Below are positions 8,076 through 15,020 of a stretch of 17,423 nucleotides of DNA, piece by piece. The DNA lies in NCBI GenBank assembly GCA_027353395.1, contig DAIEHU010000016.1:1-17423 (forward strand), written 5' to 3'. The notes beneath the pieces are model-generated. The model did not search any database, was not told the origin of the DNA, and saw only the letters and a list, made by a program, of their open reading frames with translations. Numbering within the stretch: position 1 is the stretch's first letter; the number at the start of each line of letters is the position of its first letter. The DNA comes from Desulfobacteraceae bacterium (GTDB lineage: Bacteria > Desulfobacterota > Desulfobacteria > Desulfobacterales > Desulfosalsimonadaceae). Made by a program: the position numbers and the translations under genes.

Positions 8076-8126
8076 ATTCTGAAAATTCCTTTTTGCAAGT
8101 TTCCGATAGCCTTCAACTCCTCAATA

Positions 8127-9395
8127 TTATTCATCCGTTTCCGGATAAAGAGGAAAATTGGCGCACAGTTCGTGAACCTCTTTTTTGACCCGGCTGATGA
8201 CGGCCGCATCATAGGGATGTTTTAACACATCGGTAATAAACCCGCCGATACGTTTCATCTCCGGTTCTTTCATGCCCCGGGTGGTGACGGCGGGTGTTCC
8301 GATGCGGATGCCGCTCGTTATAAACGGGCTTTGGGGGTCAAACGCGATGGTGTTCTTATTCACGGTGATACCGGCCTGTTCCAGGCACTGTTCCGCATCT
8401 TTTCCCGTGATATTCAAATTTCGCAGATCAACCAGCATCATATGGTTATCCGTTCCACCCGACATGAGGCGGATACCGTTGTCCATCAAAAACGCCGCCA
8501 GCGTGGCCGCATTTTTGACGATTTGCCGCTGATACTCCTTGAAGGAATTGGAAAGGGCAAGCTTGAACGCCACAGCTTTGGCGGCGATGACATGCATGAG
8601 CGGCCCGCCCTGGATGCCCGGAAAAATCTCCTTGTTTAATTTGGCGCCCAGCGCCGCCGGGGCGAGAATCAGCCCGCCGCGGGGGCCCCTCAGGGTTTTG
8701 TGGGTGGTGGAGGTAACGATATCCGCCCACGGAATCGGAGAGGGATGCACGCCGCCGGCGACCAGTCCGGCGATATGGGCCATGTCCACCATGAGATGGG
8801 CGTCGACGGATTTGGCGATGGTTTTGAATGCTTCAAAATCAAGAAATCGCGGGTAGGCGCTGGCTCCGGCCACAATCATTTTCGGGCGATATTCTTTTGC
8901 CAGAGACGCCAGCCGGTCGTAGTCGATGGTGCCTGTATCTTTGCTCACCCCGTAAGGCACGAAATTGAAAAATCTTCCGGAAAAACTGGCGGCCGCACCG
9001 TGGGTCAGATGCCCGCCGTGGGACAGATCCATTCCCATCACCGTATCGCCGGGGGTCAGCAAGGCGAAATAAACAGCCATATTGGCCTGGGAGCCGGAGT
9101 GGGGCTGTACGTTGGCGTATTCCGCACCAAACAGTTTTTTGGCGCGCTCGATCGCCAGGGATTCCGCGATATCCACATTTTCGCATCCGCCGTAATACCG
9201 TTTGCCGGGATAACCTTCCGCATATTTGTTCGTCATCACGCTGGCCTGGGCTGCCATGACCGCTGGGCCGACGATATTTTCAGAGGCGATGAGCTCTAAC
9301 GTGTTCGTCTGCCGGATGCGTTCTCTGGAAATGGCGTCGGCGATTTCCGGGTCCACTTTTTTTATCACATTAAGGTCCAACAGTTGGTTCTCCAT
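8127..9395 (-). CDS. glyA: Serine hydroxymethyltransferase
   Basis: This 422-residue PLP enzyme interconverts serine and glycine while loading tetrahydrofolate with a one-carbon unit. Family landmarks are in order: [14 protein letters not shown] (33-46), [17 protein letters not shown] (56-72), [16 protein letters not shown] (98-113), [12 protein letters not shown] (204-215) and the Schiff-base lysine in [14 protein letters not shown] (K233). Length is usual. No clear Shine-Dalgarno sequence precedes the ATG. The 36-base gap to rpiB suggests one transcript. It supplies methylene-tetrahydrofolate for thymidylate and purine synthesis, which fits the dCMP deaminase next door. Confidence 0.98.
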   Translation of the reverse strand: MENQLLDLNVIKKVDPEIADAISRERIRQTNTLELIASENIVGPAVMAAQASVMTNKYAEGYPGKRYYGGCENVDIAESLAIERAKKLFGAEYANVQPHSGSQANMAVYFALLTPGDTVMGMDLSHGGHLTHGAAASFSGRFFNFVPYGVSKDTGTIDYDRLASLAKEYRPKMIVAGASAYPRFLDFEAFKTIAKSVDAHLMVDMAHIAGLVAGGVHPSPIPWADIVTSTTHKTLRGPRGGLILAPAALGAKLNKEIFPGIQGGPLMHVIAAKAVAFKLALSNSFKEYQRQIVKNAATLAAFLMDNGIRLMSGGTDNHMMLVDLRNLNITGKDAEQCLEQAGITVNKNTIAFDPQSPFITSGIRIGTPAVTTRGMKEPEMKRIGGFITDVLKHPYDAAVISRVKKEVHELCANFPLYPETDE

Positions 9396-9431
9396 AACAA
9401 AGATGCCGTCGTAAAGTGAAAACGTTTTTTA

Positions 9432-9875
9432 TCAAATCCGGTCCAGTTTATCAATCCGCCGCTGGTGGCGTCCGCCTTCAAACGGAGTGTTCAGCCAGAC
9501 ACGAACGATTTCCTTGGCCAATTCCGTTCCGATGACCCGTCCGCCCATGGCCAGAATATTGGCGTCATTATGCCGCCGGCTCAAGGCCGCGGAGAAAAGC
9601 TCGTTGCACAATGCCGCCCGGACATTCTTCACCCGATTGGCCGCTATGGACATGCCTATGCCGGTTCCGCAGATCAGGATACCGCGCCGCCCGGCATCGG
9701 CGGCTACTTTTTGCGCCACCTTAAGGCCGATGTCCGGGTAGTCGATGGAAGCCTCGCTCATGGCGCCGCAGTCTTCAACCGCCAGGCCCAAACCCGTTAA
9801 ATACGCCTTGATGAATTCCTTGAGCGCATATCCTGCGTGGTCACTTCCAATAATGATGGCCTCTGGATTTTCCAT
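9432..9875 (-). CDS. rpiB: Ribose 5-phosphate isomerase B
   Basis: This 147-residue RpiB/LacA-family enzyme interconverts ribose 5-phosphate and ribulose 5-phosphate; the latter is the RibB substrate made into riboflavin further down the same gene train. Motifs: GSDHAGYALKE (10-20), the catalytic Cys in ILICGTGIGMSIAANR (C69), and RRHNDANILAMGGR with H102. The C-terminus with FEGGRHQRRIDKL is standard. It follows acpP after 67 bases, where fabF would be expected in related genomes. The ATG at 9875 begins the conserved sequence. Confidence 0.97.
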   Translation of the reverse strand: MENPEAIIIGSDHAGYALKEFIKAYLTGLGLAVEDCGAMSEASIDYPDIGLKVAQKVAADAGRRGILICGTGIGMSIAANRVKNVRAALCNELFSAALSRRHNDANILAMGGRVIGTELAKEIVRVWLNTPFEGGRHQRRIDKLDRI

Positions 9876-9942
9876 AATTTTTTTCCGGTAGGTATTTGGC
9901 CGTATTCAATTTTAGATAATGGTTGATTTTTTGGCCGGGCCA

Positions 9943-10173
9943 TCAGGTCTTTGAAATGATATAGTCTATGGCCTTCTGGACGGTGGCGAGTTTCTCGGCG
10001 TCTTCATCCGGGACTTCGATATCGAATTCTTCCTCCATGGTCATGATCAGTTCAACAATGGCAAGGGAATCCGCCCCTAAATCATCAATGAGGGAAGCCT
10101 GGGGTACAACGTCGCCGATATCCACATTCAATTTTTCCGCGATCAGTTTTTTGACTTTGTCTTCAATCTTCAT
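9943..10173 (-). CDS. acpP: Acyl carrier protein
   Basis: This 76-residue acidic protein carries the growing acyl chain in fatty acid synthesis on a 4'-phosphopantetheine attached to S36 in [15 protein letters not shown]. The frame extends upstream into fabG up to 10212, but the ATG at 10173 begins the canonical [11 protein letters not shown] and has AGGAG nine bases upstream. The usual helices I-IV are present, with the acidic helix II ([16 protein letters not shown]) that binds partner enzymes. It starts 22 bases after the fabG stop. The condensing enzyme gene fabF that normally follows is absent. Confidence 0.98.
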   Translation of the reverse strand: MKIEDKVKKLIAEKLNVDIGDVVPQASLIDDLGADSLAIVELIMTMEEEFDIEVPDEDAEKLATVQKAIDYIISKT

Positions 10174-10195
10174 GAAGTTTTTCTCCTTAATCTGT

Positions 10196-10990
10196 CTATA
10201 TGTACATCCCACCGTTAACGTGAATGACTTGTCCGGTAATATAATCCGCGCTTCCGGAGGCTAAAAAAACTGCCACACCGGCGACATCTTCCGGTGTGCC
10301 GATCCGGGCCAGCGGGATTTGTGGCAGAATATCCGACTCCACTTTTTCAGACAGGGCAGCGGTCATGCCGGTTTTGATGAAACCCGGTGCGATGGCGTTC
10401 ACGGTAATGCCCCGGGACGCGAGTTCCCGCGCCGCTGTTTTTGTCAGACCGATGAGGCCCGCCTTGGACGCCGCATAATTGGCCTGGCCGTCATTTCCAG
10501 TGACGCCGACGACCGAAGTGATATTGATGATCCGGCCTTGCCGCTGCCTGAGCATAAACCTAGCGGCGGCCTTGGTGCAAAGAAAGGCGCCCTTCAGGTT
10601 GACGCGGATCACATCATCCCAGTCTTTTTCCTTCATCCGGAGCAGCATGCCGTCCTTTGTGATCCCCGCATTATTCACCAGCACATCCACCCGTCCGGTT
10701 TCATCTGAAATTTTTTTGAAAAATTGCATAACTTCAGCTTCAGACGCCACATCAACGCGCACGGGCGCCGGAATGCCGCCGGCTGCGGAAATGTCCTCGC
10801 TGGTTTCGATACCCGTTGTTTCCGGAGACTGGAAATTAAAATAAACCGTCGTCCCAGGCCCCGCAAACGCCTTGCAGATGGCCCGGCCGATGCCTTTGGA
10901 GCCGCCGGTAACCACAACGGTGCGTAAAACAGCGGAGCGGCTGTCCGAACTGCTTTCTGAATGGCTGTTGGGGGTGCTGTCGCTGGTCAT
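10196..10990 (-). CDS. fabG: 3-oxoacyl-[acyl carrier protein] reductase
   Basis: This 264-residue short-chain dehydrogenase reduces 3-ketoacyl-ACP with NADPH. It has the cofactor loop TGGSKGIG (28-35), NNAG (106-109), and the catalytic set N131, S159, Y172-x3-K176. [15 protein letters not shown] and [16 protein letters not shown] match bacterial FabG closely. Odd point: about 22 extra residues, very rich in Ser ([20 protein letters not shown]), precede the fold, whereas most FabG start almost at the Rossmann strand. No Shine-Dalgarno sequence precedes the ATG. Instead its start overlaps the TGA of a 17-codon frame (10987-11040) that does have one, suggesting coupled translation. No ATG, GTG or TTG lies between this start and the fold. 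Confidence 0.95.
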   Translation of the reverse strand: MTSDSTPNSHSESSSDSRSAVLRTVVVTGGSKGIGRAICKAFAGPGTTVYFNFQSPETTGIETSEDISAAGGIPAPVRVDVASEAEVMQFFKKISDETGRVDVLVNNAGITKDGMLLRMKEKDWDDVIRVNLKGAFLCTKAAARFMLRQRQGRIINITSVVGVTGNDGQANYAASKAGLIGLTKTAARELASRGITVNAIAPGFIKTGMTAALSEKVESDILPQIPLARIGTPEDVAGVAVFLASGSADYITGQVIHVNGGMYI

Positions 10991-11040
10991 ATTACCATGA
11001 AAACAGGAAAACCCGATGCCGCGTCGGAAAATTTTTTCAT
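10987..11040 (-). CDS. Possible 17-residue leader peptide coupled to fabG
   Basis: The short frame reads [17 protein letters not shown] and ends in a TGA that overlaps the fabG ATG as ATGA. GGAG stands five bases before its own ATG (11046-11049), much better than anything in front of fabG. The likely role is to bring ribosomes to fabG by termination-reinitiation. It is too short for codon statistics, and I do not recognise it. The alternative is that the site is the stump of a lost upstream fab gene whose end used to couple to fabG. Confidence 0.4.
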   Translation of the reverse strand: MKKFSDAASGFPVFMVI

Positions 11041-11176
11041 ATTATCTCCGATGTCTGTCGGGTCATTACGGGTGATTCCGGGAATACAAAAACATGATGG
11101 TGCGAATCCTTTTCCCGGCTCTGTCATTTAATCGCCAAATGCAGCCCGATTTTAAAAGCGTCGGGCGTCTCACCGG

Positions 11177-11356
11177 CTATTCGGCTGCTGCTTTAATGTT
11201 TCTGCCTTTATAAACGCCGCATTGCGGGCAGGCAAAATGCGGAAGTTTCGCTTCGCCGCATTCCGGACAGGATGAGACGTTCGGTGCGGCCGTTTTTTGA
11301 TGGGTTCGTCTTTTGTCACGCTTGGATTTGGATTTCTTATGCTTTGGTACTGCCAT
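11177..11356 (-). CDS. rpmF: 50S ribosomal protein L32
   Basis: This 59-residue basic protein of the large ribosomal subunit opens with MAVPKHKKSKSKRDKRRTHQK, the standard L32 start. A complete zinc ribbon follows (CPEC at about 30-33 and CPQC at about 44-47), so this is the zinc-binding form. It ends in YKGRNIKAAAE. AGGAG lies six bases upstream of the ATG. A promoter at 11423-11451 precedes it, which makes it the first gene of the minus-strand train. In related genomes plsX follows. Here a 186-base gap leads to fabG, holding only a weak GCCCGA/TCGGGC hairpin (about 11135-11160) and the 17-codon frame. Confidence 0.97.
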   Translation of the reverse strand: MAVPKHKKSKSKRDKRRTHQKTAAPNVSSCPECGEAKLPHFACPQCGVYKGRNIKAAAE

Positions 11357-11422
11357 GGTTAGCTCCTAACTAATTGTATTTTTTAAAAATTTATTCAATT
11401 TTGGATAAATTCATTGTTAAAT

Positions 11423-11451
11423 CATGTATGTTAAATCCCATTTGTTGTCAA
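11423..11451 (-). promoter_or_regulatory. Sigma-70-type promoter of rpmF
   Basis: On the minus strand a perfect TTGACA (11446-11451) is followed after 17 bases by TACATG (11423-11428), a moderate -10 box. Transcription would begin near 11416, giving an AT-rich leader of about 60 bases before the rpmF ATG. This is the best promoter I see for the long minus-strand gene train. Confidence 0.6.
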
Positions 11452-11482
11452 GGGAATTCGATTGTTTCCTGTATTTTGATCC

Positions 11483-11511
11483 TTGTATTTGGCCGGGCCT
11501 TGTGTTAGCTT
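11483..11511 (+). promoter_or_regulatory. Candidate promoter of gltX
   Basis: TTGTAT (11483-11488) and TAGCTT (11506-11511) are 17 bases apart and point to gltX. Both boxes match the sigma-70 consensus only partly. AAGGTG about seven bases before the gltX ATG is its ribosome site. Confidence 0.3.
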
Positions 11512-11563
11512 AAAAATTTTTTAAAAATCCGATCATTTCATTTTTCGATAAGGTGACCCGCAA

Positions 11564-12985
11564 ATGGACAAAACAACCATTATTACCCGTTTCCCGCCCA
11601 GCCCAACCGGATATCTGCATCTGGGTGGCGCCCGGACGGCGATTTTTAACTGGCTGTATGCCCGGCACACGGGCGGTCGGTTTATTTTACGTTTTGAAGA
11701 CACGGATGTGGAACGATCGACCCAGGAATCGGTGGACGCCATATTCGAGGCATTGGACTGGCTGGGCATCGACTGGGACGAAGGCCCGTATTACCAGTCA
11801 AAACGGTATGATGTGTATAAGGAATATATCAACCGCCTGATTGATTCCGGCCATGCCTATTATTGCACGTGCACTCCGGAACAGGTGGAGCAGATGCGGA
11901 ATGCCGCCCGTGAAAGCGGTGGCAAGCCCCGGTATGACGGCACCTGCCGGGAGAAAAATTTAAAATGGCAGGAAGGCGCGGTAGTGCGTTTCAAAACGCC
12001 CCCGACCGGGTCAACGGTGGTGGATGATAAAATCCGGGGGCCTATCGCCTTTGCCAACGCGGAGCTGGATGATTTCATCATTGCGCGGGGGGATGGCTCC
12101 CCCATGTACAATCTCGCGGTGGTGGTGGATGATATCACCATGAATATCAATACCATTATCCGAGGGGACGATCACATCAGCAACACGCCGAAACAAATAT
12201 TATTGTATCAGGCACTGGGCTGCGAGATTCCGGATTTCGGGCATGTGCCCATGGTGCTGGGCCATGACAAATCCCGTCTCAGCAAGCGGCATGGGGCCAT
12301 GTCGGTGACGGCGTATCGTGACATGGGCTATCATCCGGAAGCCATGGTGAATTATCTGGTTCGGCTGGGCTGGTCCCACGGGGATCAGGAGTTTTTCACC
12401 CGGGCCGAGCTGATTGAGAAATTCAACCTGGAGCATATCGGCCGGTCCGCCGGGGTGTTTAATCCGGAAAAACTGCTGGCTCTCAATGCCGAACATATCC
12501 GGGCCGCCGGCACTCCGGATCTGGCCCCGTACCTCCTGCCCTTTTTAAAGGCAAAAAAAATTTCCGCCGAACCGGGCGATTATCTGAACGGGGTGATTGG
12601 GACTTTAAAACCCCGCAGCAAAACATTCATTGAGATGGCTGATGGCGCACGGTTCTATTTTCAGGAAAAGCCGGCTTATGACGCGCAAGCAGCCACGAAA
12701 TTTTTAAATTCCGGGTTGCTTGCGCCCATGTCGAAATTGACCGACGCCATTTCGCAGACCGAAGCATTTGATGAGCCGTCGCTGGAGGAGATATTTAAAA
12801 AGGTGATGGCGGATGCGGACCTGAAATTCGGAAAAATCGCCCAGCCGGTGCGGGTGGCCCTCACCGGTGGAACCGTCAGCCCCGGTGTTTTTGAAATGAT
12901 GATCGCTCTTGGCAAATCACGGGTGGTGTCGCGCCTGAAAGATGCGGTGGCGTTCATGGAAAAAAACGTGGCTGCCGCGGGGTAA
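11564..12985 (+). CDS. gltX: Glutamyl-tRNA synthetase
   Basis: This 473-residue class I synthetase charges tRNA-Glu. In genomes with GatCAB it may charge tRNA-Gln too; the sequence alone does not tell. The HIGH-type motif lies in RFPPSPTGYLHLGGART (9-25) and the KMSKS-type loop is KSRLSKRHGA (about 239-248). CTC (about 99-101) and the later YDGTC match the zinc-binding insert of many bacterial GluRS. The C-terminal anticodon-binding region ends with FGKIAQPVRVALTGGTVSPGVFEMMIALGK, a strong family signature. Start: ATG with AAGGTG upstream. The gene is divergent from rpmF and followed two bases later by a cupin gene. Confidence 0.98.
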   Translation: MDKTTIITRFPPSPTGYLHLGGARTAIFNWLYARHTGGRFILRFEDTDVERSTQESVDAIFEALDWLGIDWDEGPYYQSKRYDVYKEYINRLIDSGHAYYCTCTPEQVEQMRNAARESGGKPRYDGTCREKNLKWQEGAVVRFKTPPTGSTVVDDKIRGPIAFANAELDDFIIARGDGSPMYNLAVVVDDITMNINTIIRGDDHISNTPKQILLYQALGCEIPDFGHVPMVLGHDKSRLSKRHGAMSVTAYRDMGYHPEAMVNYLVRLGWSHGDQEFFTRAELIEKFNLEHIGRSAGVFNPEKLLALNAEHIRAAGTPDLAPYLLPFLKAKKISAEPGDYLNGVIGTLKPRSKTFIEMADGARFYFQEKPAYDAQAATKFLNSGLLAPMSKLTDAISQTEAFDEPSLEEIFKKVMADADLKFGKIAQPVRVALTGGTVSPGVFEMMIALGKSRVVSRLKDAVAFMEKNVAAAG

Positions 12986-12987
12986 AT

Positions 12988-13404
12988 ATGAAAAAACTGC
13001 TTTGTGGAATTTTTTTTGCGTTATTGCTGTCAGTTACCGGTTTAGCCAAAGACCTCGATACCATCAAGGTTGATGAATTGGCAAAAACAAGTTCAAGCTG
13101 GGATGGCAGCCGCCTGCCTGCCTACCCGAAAGCGCCTCCGGAGATAACCATTCTCAGAATTAAAATCCCGCCAGGAGCGCAACTGCCCCTGCATGAACAC
13201 CCCGTTATCAATGCCGGCGTGTTATTGAGCGGAGAACTGACGATTACCGCGGAGGACGGCAAAACACTGCGCCTGAAAGCGGGCGAAGCAATTGTCGAGG
13301 TTTCGAACAAATGGCATTACGGAAAGAATGAGGGCAGACAACCGGCTGAGATTATTGTTTTCTATGCCGGAACACCGGGTTCGGCCATAACTGTTAAAAA
13401 ATGA
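12988..13404 (+). CDS. Exported single-domain cupin protein
   Basis: This 138-residue protein has a clear signal peptide (MKK, hydrophobic stretch 4-18, likely cut after GLA at 20). It then carries a single cupin_2 barrel (about 50-135). Cupin motif 1 is GAQLPLHEHPVINAGVLLSG with H69 and H71; the usual Glu of the motif is not visible. Motif 2 supplies H110 in WHYGKN. A metal could still be held by the three His. The protein should be periplasmic. Such small exported cupins are common, and their substrates are mostly unknown. It starts two bases after gltX with only GGGG upstream, so it is read through from gltX. Its TGA stop lies inside the terminal repeat of the MITE-like element that follows. 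Confidence 0.88.
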   Translation: MKKLLCGIFFALLLSVTGLAKDLDTIKVDELAKTSSSWDGSRLPAYPKAPPEITILRIKIPPGAQLPLHEHPVINAGVLLSGELTITAEDGKTLRLKAGEAIVEVSNKWHYGKNEGRQPAEIIVFYAGTPGSAITVKK

Positions 13405-13536
13405 TGAAACCGTAAAAAGTCTATTTTCTCCTTTTTCCGTCATTCCGGCGAAAGCCGGAATCAAGTATATTCGGAAAGTTATAAATTATCTGGACCCAGG
13501 CCTGCGCCGGGGCGACGACTTTTACGATTGCATCAT
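13401..13536. mobile_element. MITE-like element, 136 bp, with terminal inverted repeats
   Basis: The left end TGATGAAACCGTAAAAAGTC (13402-13421) and the complement of the right end, TGATGCAATCGTAAAAGTC (13517-13535), match except for two substitutions and one gap. Inside, ATTCCGGC-GAAA-GCCGGAAT (13442-13461) is a perfect 8-bp hairpin, and a related imperfect GC-rich hairpin (about 13497-13511) sits in inverted orientation near the other end. The whole element is therefore quasi-palindromic and would fold on itself as RNA. It encodes nothing. Its left end contains the cupin stop codon. No clear target duplication is visible. Confidence 0.7.
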
Positions 13537-13836
13537 ACCTATTATCCCCTTTTTCACGGAGAGGTTATTATTTATTCAATAATTACGAATATATAATATT
13601 TAAAGACTTTTTGCGGGCCCGTTAATCCGGATGAATAATTGCATCTGATGGAGGGGGTTCCGCAGCGCGGGGTTGCGGTTCTTTTGTTGCTTTTCTTGAC
13701 CACCACTTAAGGCTAAGGATGCGCCTTTATTCCCAGTGCTAATCAGTAAGGTGTCCCCCGAATTCATGTAGCGTGAAAGTTTTTTTTGCAGTCATTATCT
13801 CAGTATTAATATGGTTAAAAACTGGAGGATTATAAA
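13537..13836. other. Intergenic scar without a recognisable gene
   Basis: About 300 bases of mixed composition follow the MITE. They include an AT-rich part, a GACTTTTTGCGGGCCCGTTAA stretch (13605-13625) that resembles the MITE end over its first eight bases, and the repeat copy at 13739-13765. There is no ORF with coding character. It looks like layered debris of earlier insertions. Confidence 0.5.
13739..13765 (-). repeat. Inverted copy of a GAATTC-GGGG-CACC repeat
   Basis: On the minus strand this reads GAATTCGGGGGACACCTTAC followed by TGATTAG. It matches the plus-strand copy at 14995-15020 with a few substitutions and one inserted base. The two face each other around the small membrane gene and the RHS fragment. 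From memory, repeats of this GGGGACACCATACTTAATT type are frequent in deltaproteobacteria near REP-associated (Y1) transposases; no such transposase is seen here. Confidence 0.55.
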
Positions 13837-14097
13837 ATGCAATGGGTGATATCTTTTTTTTCATGCTGGTTTTGCGTTTTGTATTTTGCCCTATTCTTGT
13901 TGCTGATATTCTGTTCATTTTTAATGTGTTACGATTATCACAGGAATAAATTCTTTAAAATAGTTGATCAGCTATTACCTTTGTATAAAAAAATAATGGC
14001 TTTTATTTTCCTGATATTGAGTTTGTTTTTTCTATATCTCAGTTATGAGTCAATCCTTTTCATACAATACGTTTCAGTTAAAAAAGTTTTACCTTAA
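13837..14097 (+). CDS. Small two-helix membrane protein, unknown
   Basis: This 86-residue, very hydrophobic protein has two predicted membrane spans (about 3-30 and 52-80) joined by a short basic/charged loop (CYDYHRNKFFKIVDQLLPLYKK). It has five Cys, four of them in the first span and its edge. GGAGG lies eight bases before the ATG, an excellent ribosome site. The gene is clearly richer in A+T than the rpmF, rib and gltX genes, which fits recent acquisition. It lies between two inverted repeats with no partner gene nearby. It is too short to assign to a family by eye; a toxin, an immunity-type or an envelope protein are all possible, and none is supported. Confidence 0.55.
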   Translation: MQWVISFFSCWFCVLYFALFLLLIFCSFLMCYDYHRNKFFKIVDQLLPLYKKIMAFIFLILSLFFLYLSYESILFIQYVSVKKVLP

Positions 14098-14118
14098 TCG
14101 AAGAAATAAAAACTTAGT

Positions 14119-14220
14119 AGGGGCGCCCCAAACTTATCGGTTATTAACTTGACTGCAAGCGGGATTGACGCAAAGGAGGGTTTGGAGATAATATAAGTTA
14201 ATAAATTAAGGGCGTCCCCA
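14119..14220. repeat. Imperfect inverted repeat flanking about 45 bases
   Basis: The left arm (about 14119-14150) begins with the palindrome GGGGCGCCCC and ends in TTATTAACTT. The complement of the right arm (about 14194-14220) begins GGGGACGCCC and also ends in TTATTAACTT; the spacing between blocks differs by a few bases. The right arm ends exactly where the RHS reading frame begins. This looks like the end, or a collapsed copy, of a small mobile element. Confidence 0.45.
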
Positions 14221-14994
14221 AGATTCCCCGACGGACTTCTGACCGGCTCCGGCAGGTTTACGATTGCCCGCAACGCGGCCAACGGCCTGCCGGAATCCGT
14301 GACGGCAAATTCCTTTGCCCTGTCGCGCGCCTTTAACGGTTACGGCGAAACCGGAGCCCAAACGGTTGCCGTGGGCGGACAAAGCCTGTCAGCATGGAAT
14401 CTGGTTTTTGACAATACCGGCCGGATCACCTCAAAAACAGAGACTGTCAACGGCGTGGCCGTAAGTTACAGCTACACCTATGATCCCGTGGGCCGACTCC
14501 TGACCGTCACCAAGGACGGTACACTGGTGGAAGAATACCGGTACAATGCCAACGGATCACGCACTTACGAAATGAACGCGCAGCGGGGGATTGCCGGGCG
14601 GAATCTGGCATATTCCGATGAGGACCATTTGCTGACTGCCGGCGATGCTTCGTATCAATATGATACGGACGGTTTCCTGACCACCCGCACCGTCGGGAGC
14701 GATGTGACCACCTATGATTATTCCTCTAAGGGTGAGCTTTACAGCGTGGGGCTTCCGGACAGTACGTTTATCGAATATGTTCATGACCCGCTGGGCAGGC
14801 GCATCGCCAAAAAGGTCGACGGCGCGGTTGTTGAAAAATACCTCTGGGCCGGAATGACCCAGCTTCTTGCCGTGTACGACGGTTCCGGCGCGCTAAAGAT
14901 GCGATTCGAATATGCCGACAGCCGGACGCCCTATGCCATGACCCAAGGCGGCGCGGTCTATTATCTAACTTTTGACCAGGTCGGCTCATTGCGG
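14221..14994 (+). pseudogene. RHS/YD-repeat protein fragment, cut at both ends
   Basis: An unbroken frame of 258 codons encodes tandem YD repeats of the RHS family: YDPVGRLLTVTKDG, YRYNANGSRTYEMN, YDTDGFLTTRTVG, YDYSSKGELYSVG, and near the end YVHDPLGRRIAKKVDG and YYLTFDQVGSLR. RHS proteins build a hollow shell that houses a C-terminal toxin, and TFDQVGSLR normally precedes the last repeats, core motif and toxin tip. Here the N-terminal shell is missing before RFPDGLLTGSG (no start codon; an internal GTG at 14299 is the first possible start) and everything after SLR is gone. The open frame runs on to 15060 only by reading through a repeat and into an IS. The internal frame is intact, so the loss was by cutting, not slow decay. 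Confidence 0.85.
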
Positions 14995-15020
14995 GAATTC
15001 AGGGGGCACCATACCGAATT
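14995..15020 (+). repeat. GAATTC-GGGG-CACC repeat at the RHS break point
   Basis: GAATTCAGGGGGCACCATAC plus a few bases stands directly after the RHS frame loses homology. It is the inverted partner of the copy at 13739-13765, and the ISAzo13-family element starts right behind it. Confidence 0.55.

Noticed and set aside
11130..11176. GCCCGA/TCGGGC hairpin after rpmF as a terminator
   Set aside because: The stem is only six bp, the loop is long and no U-run follows; termination there is not supported.
14094..14282. 62-residue minus-strand frame over the inverted repeat
   Set aside because: It spans repeat sequence and the antisense of the RHS fragment, has no ribosome site, and shows no family signature.
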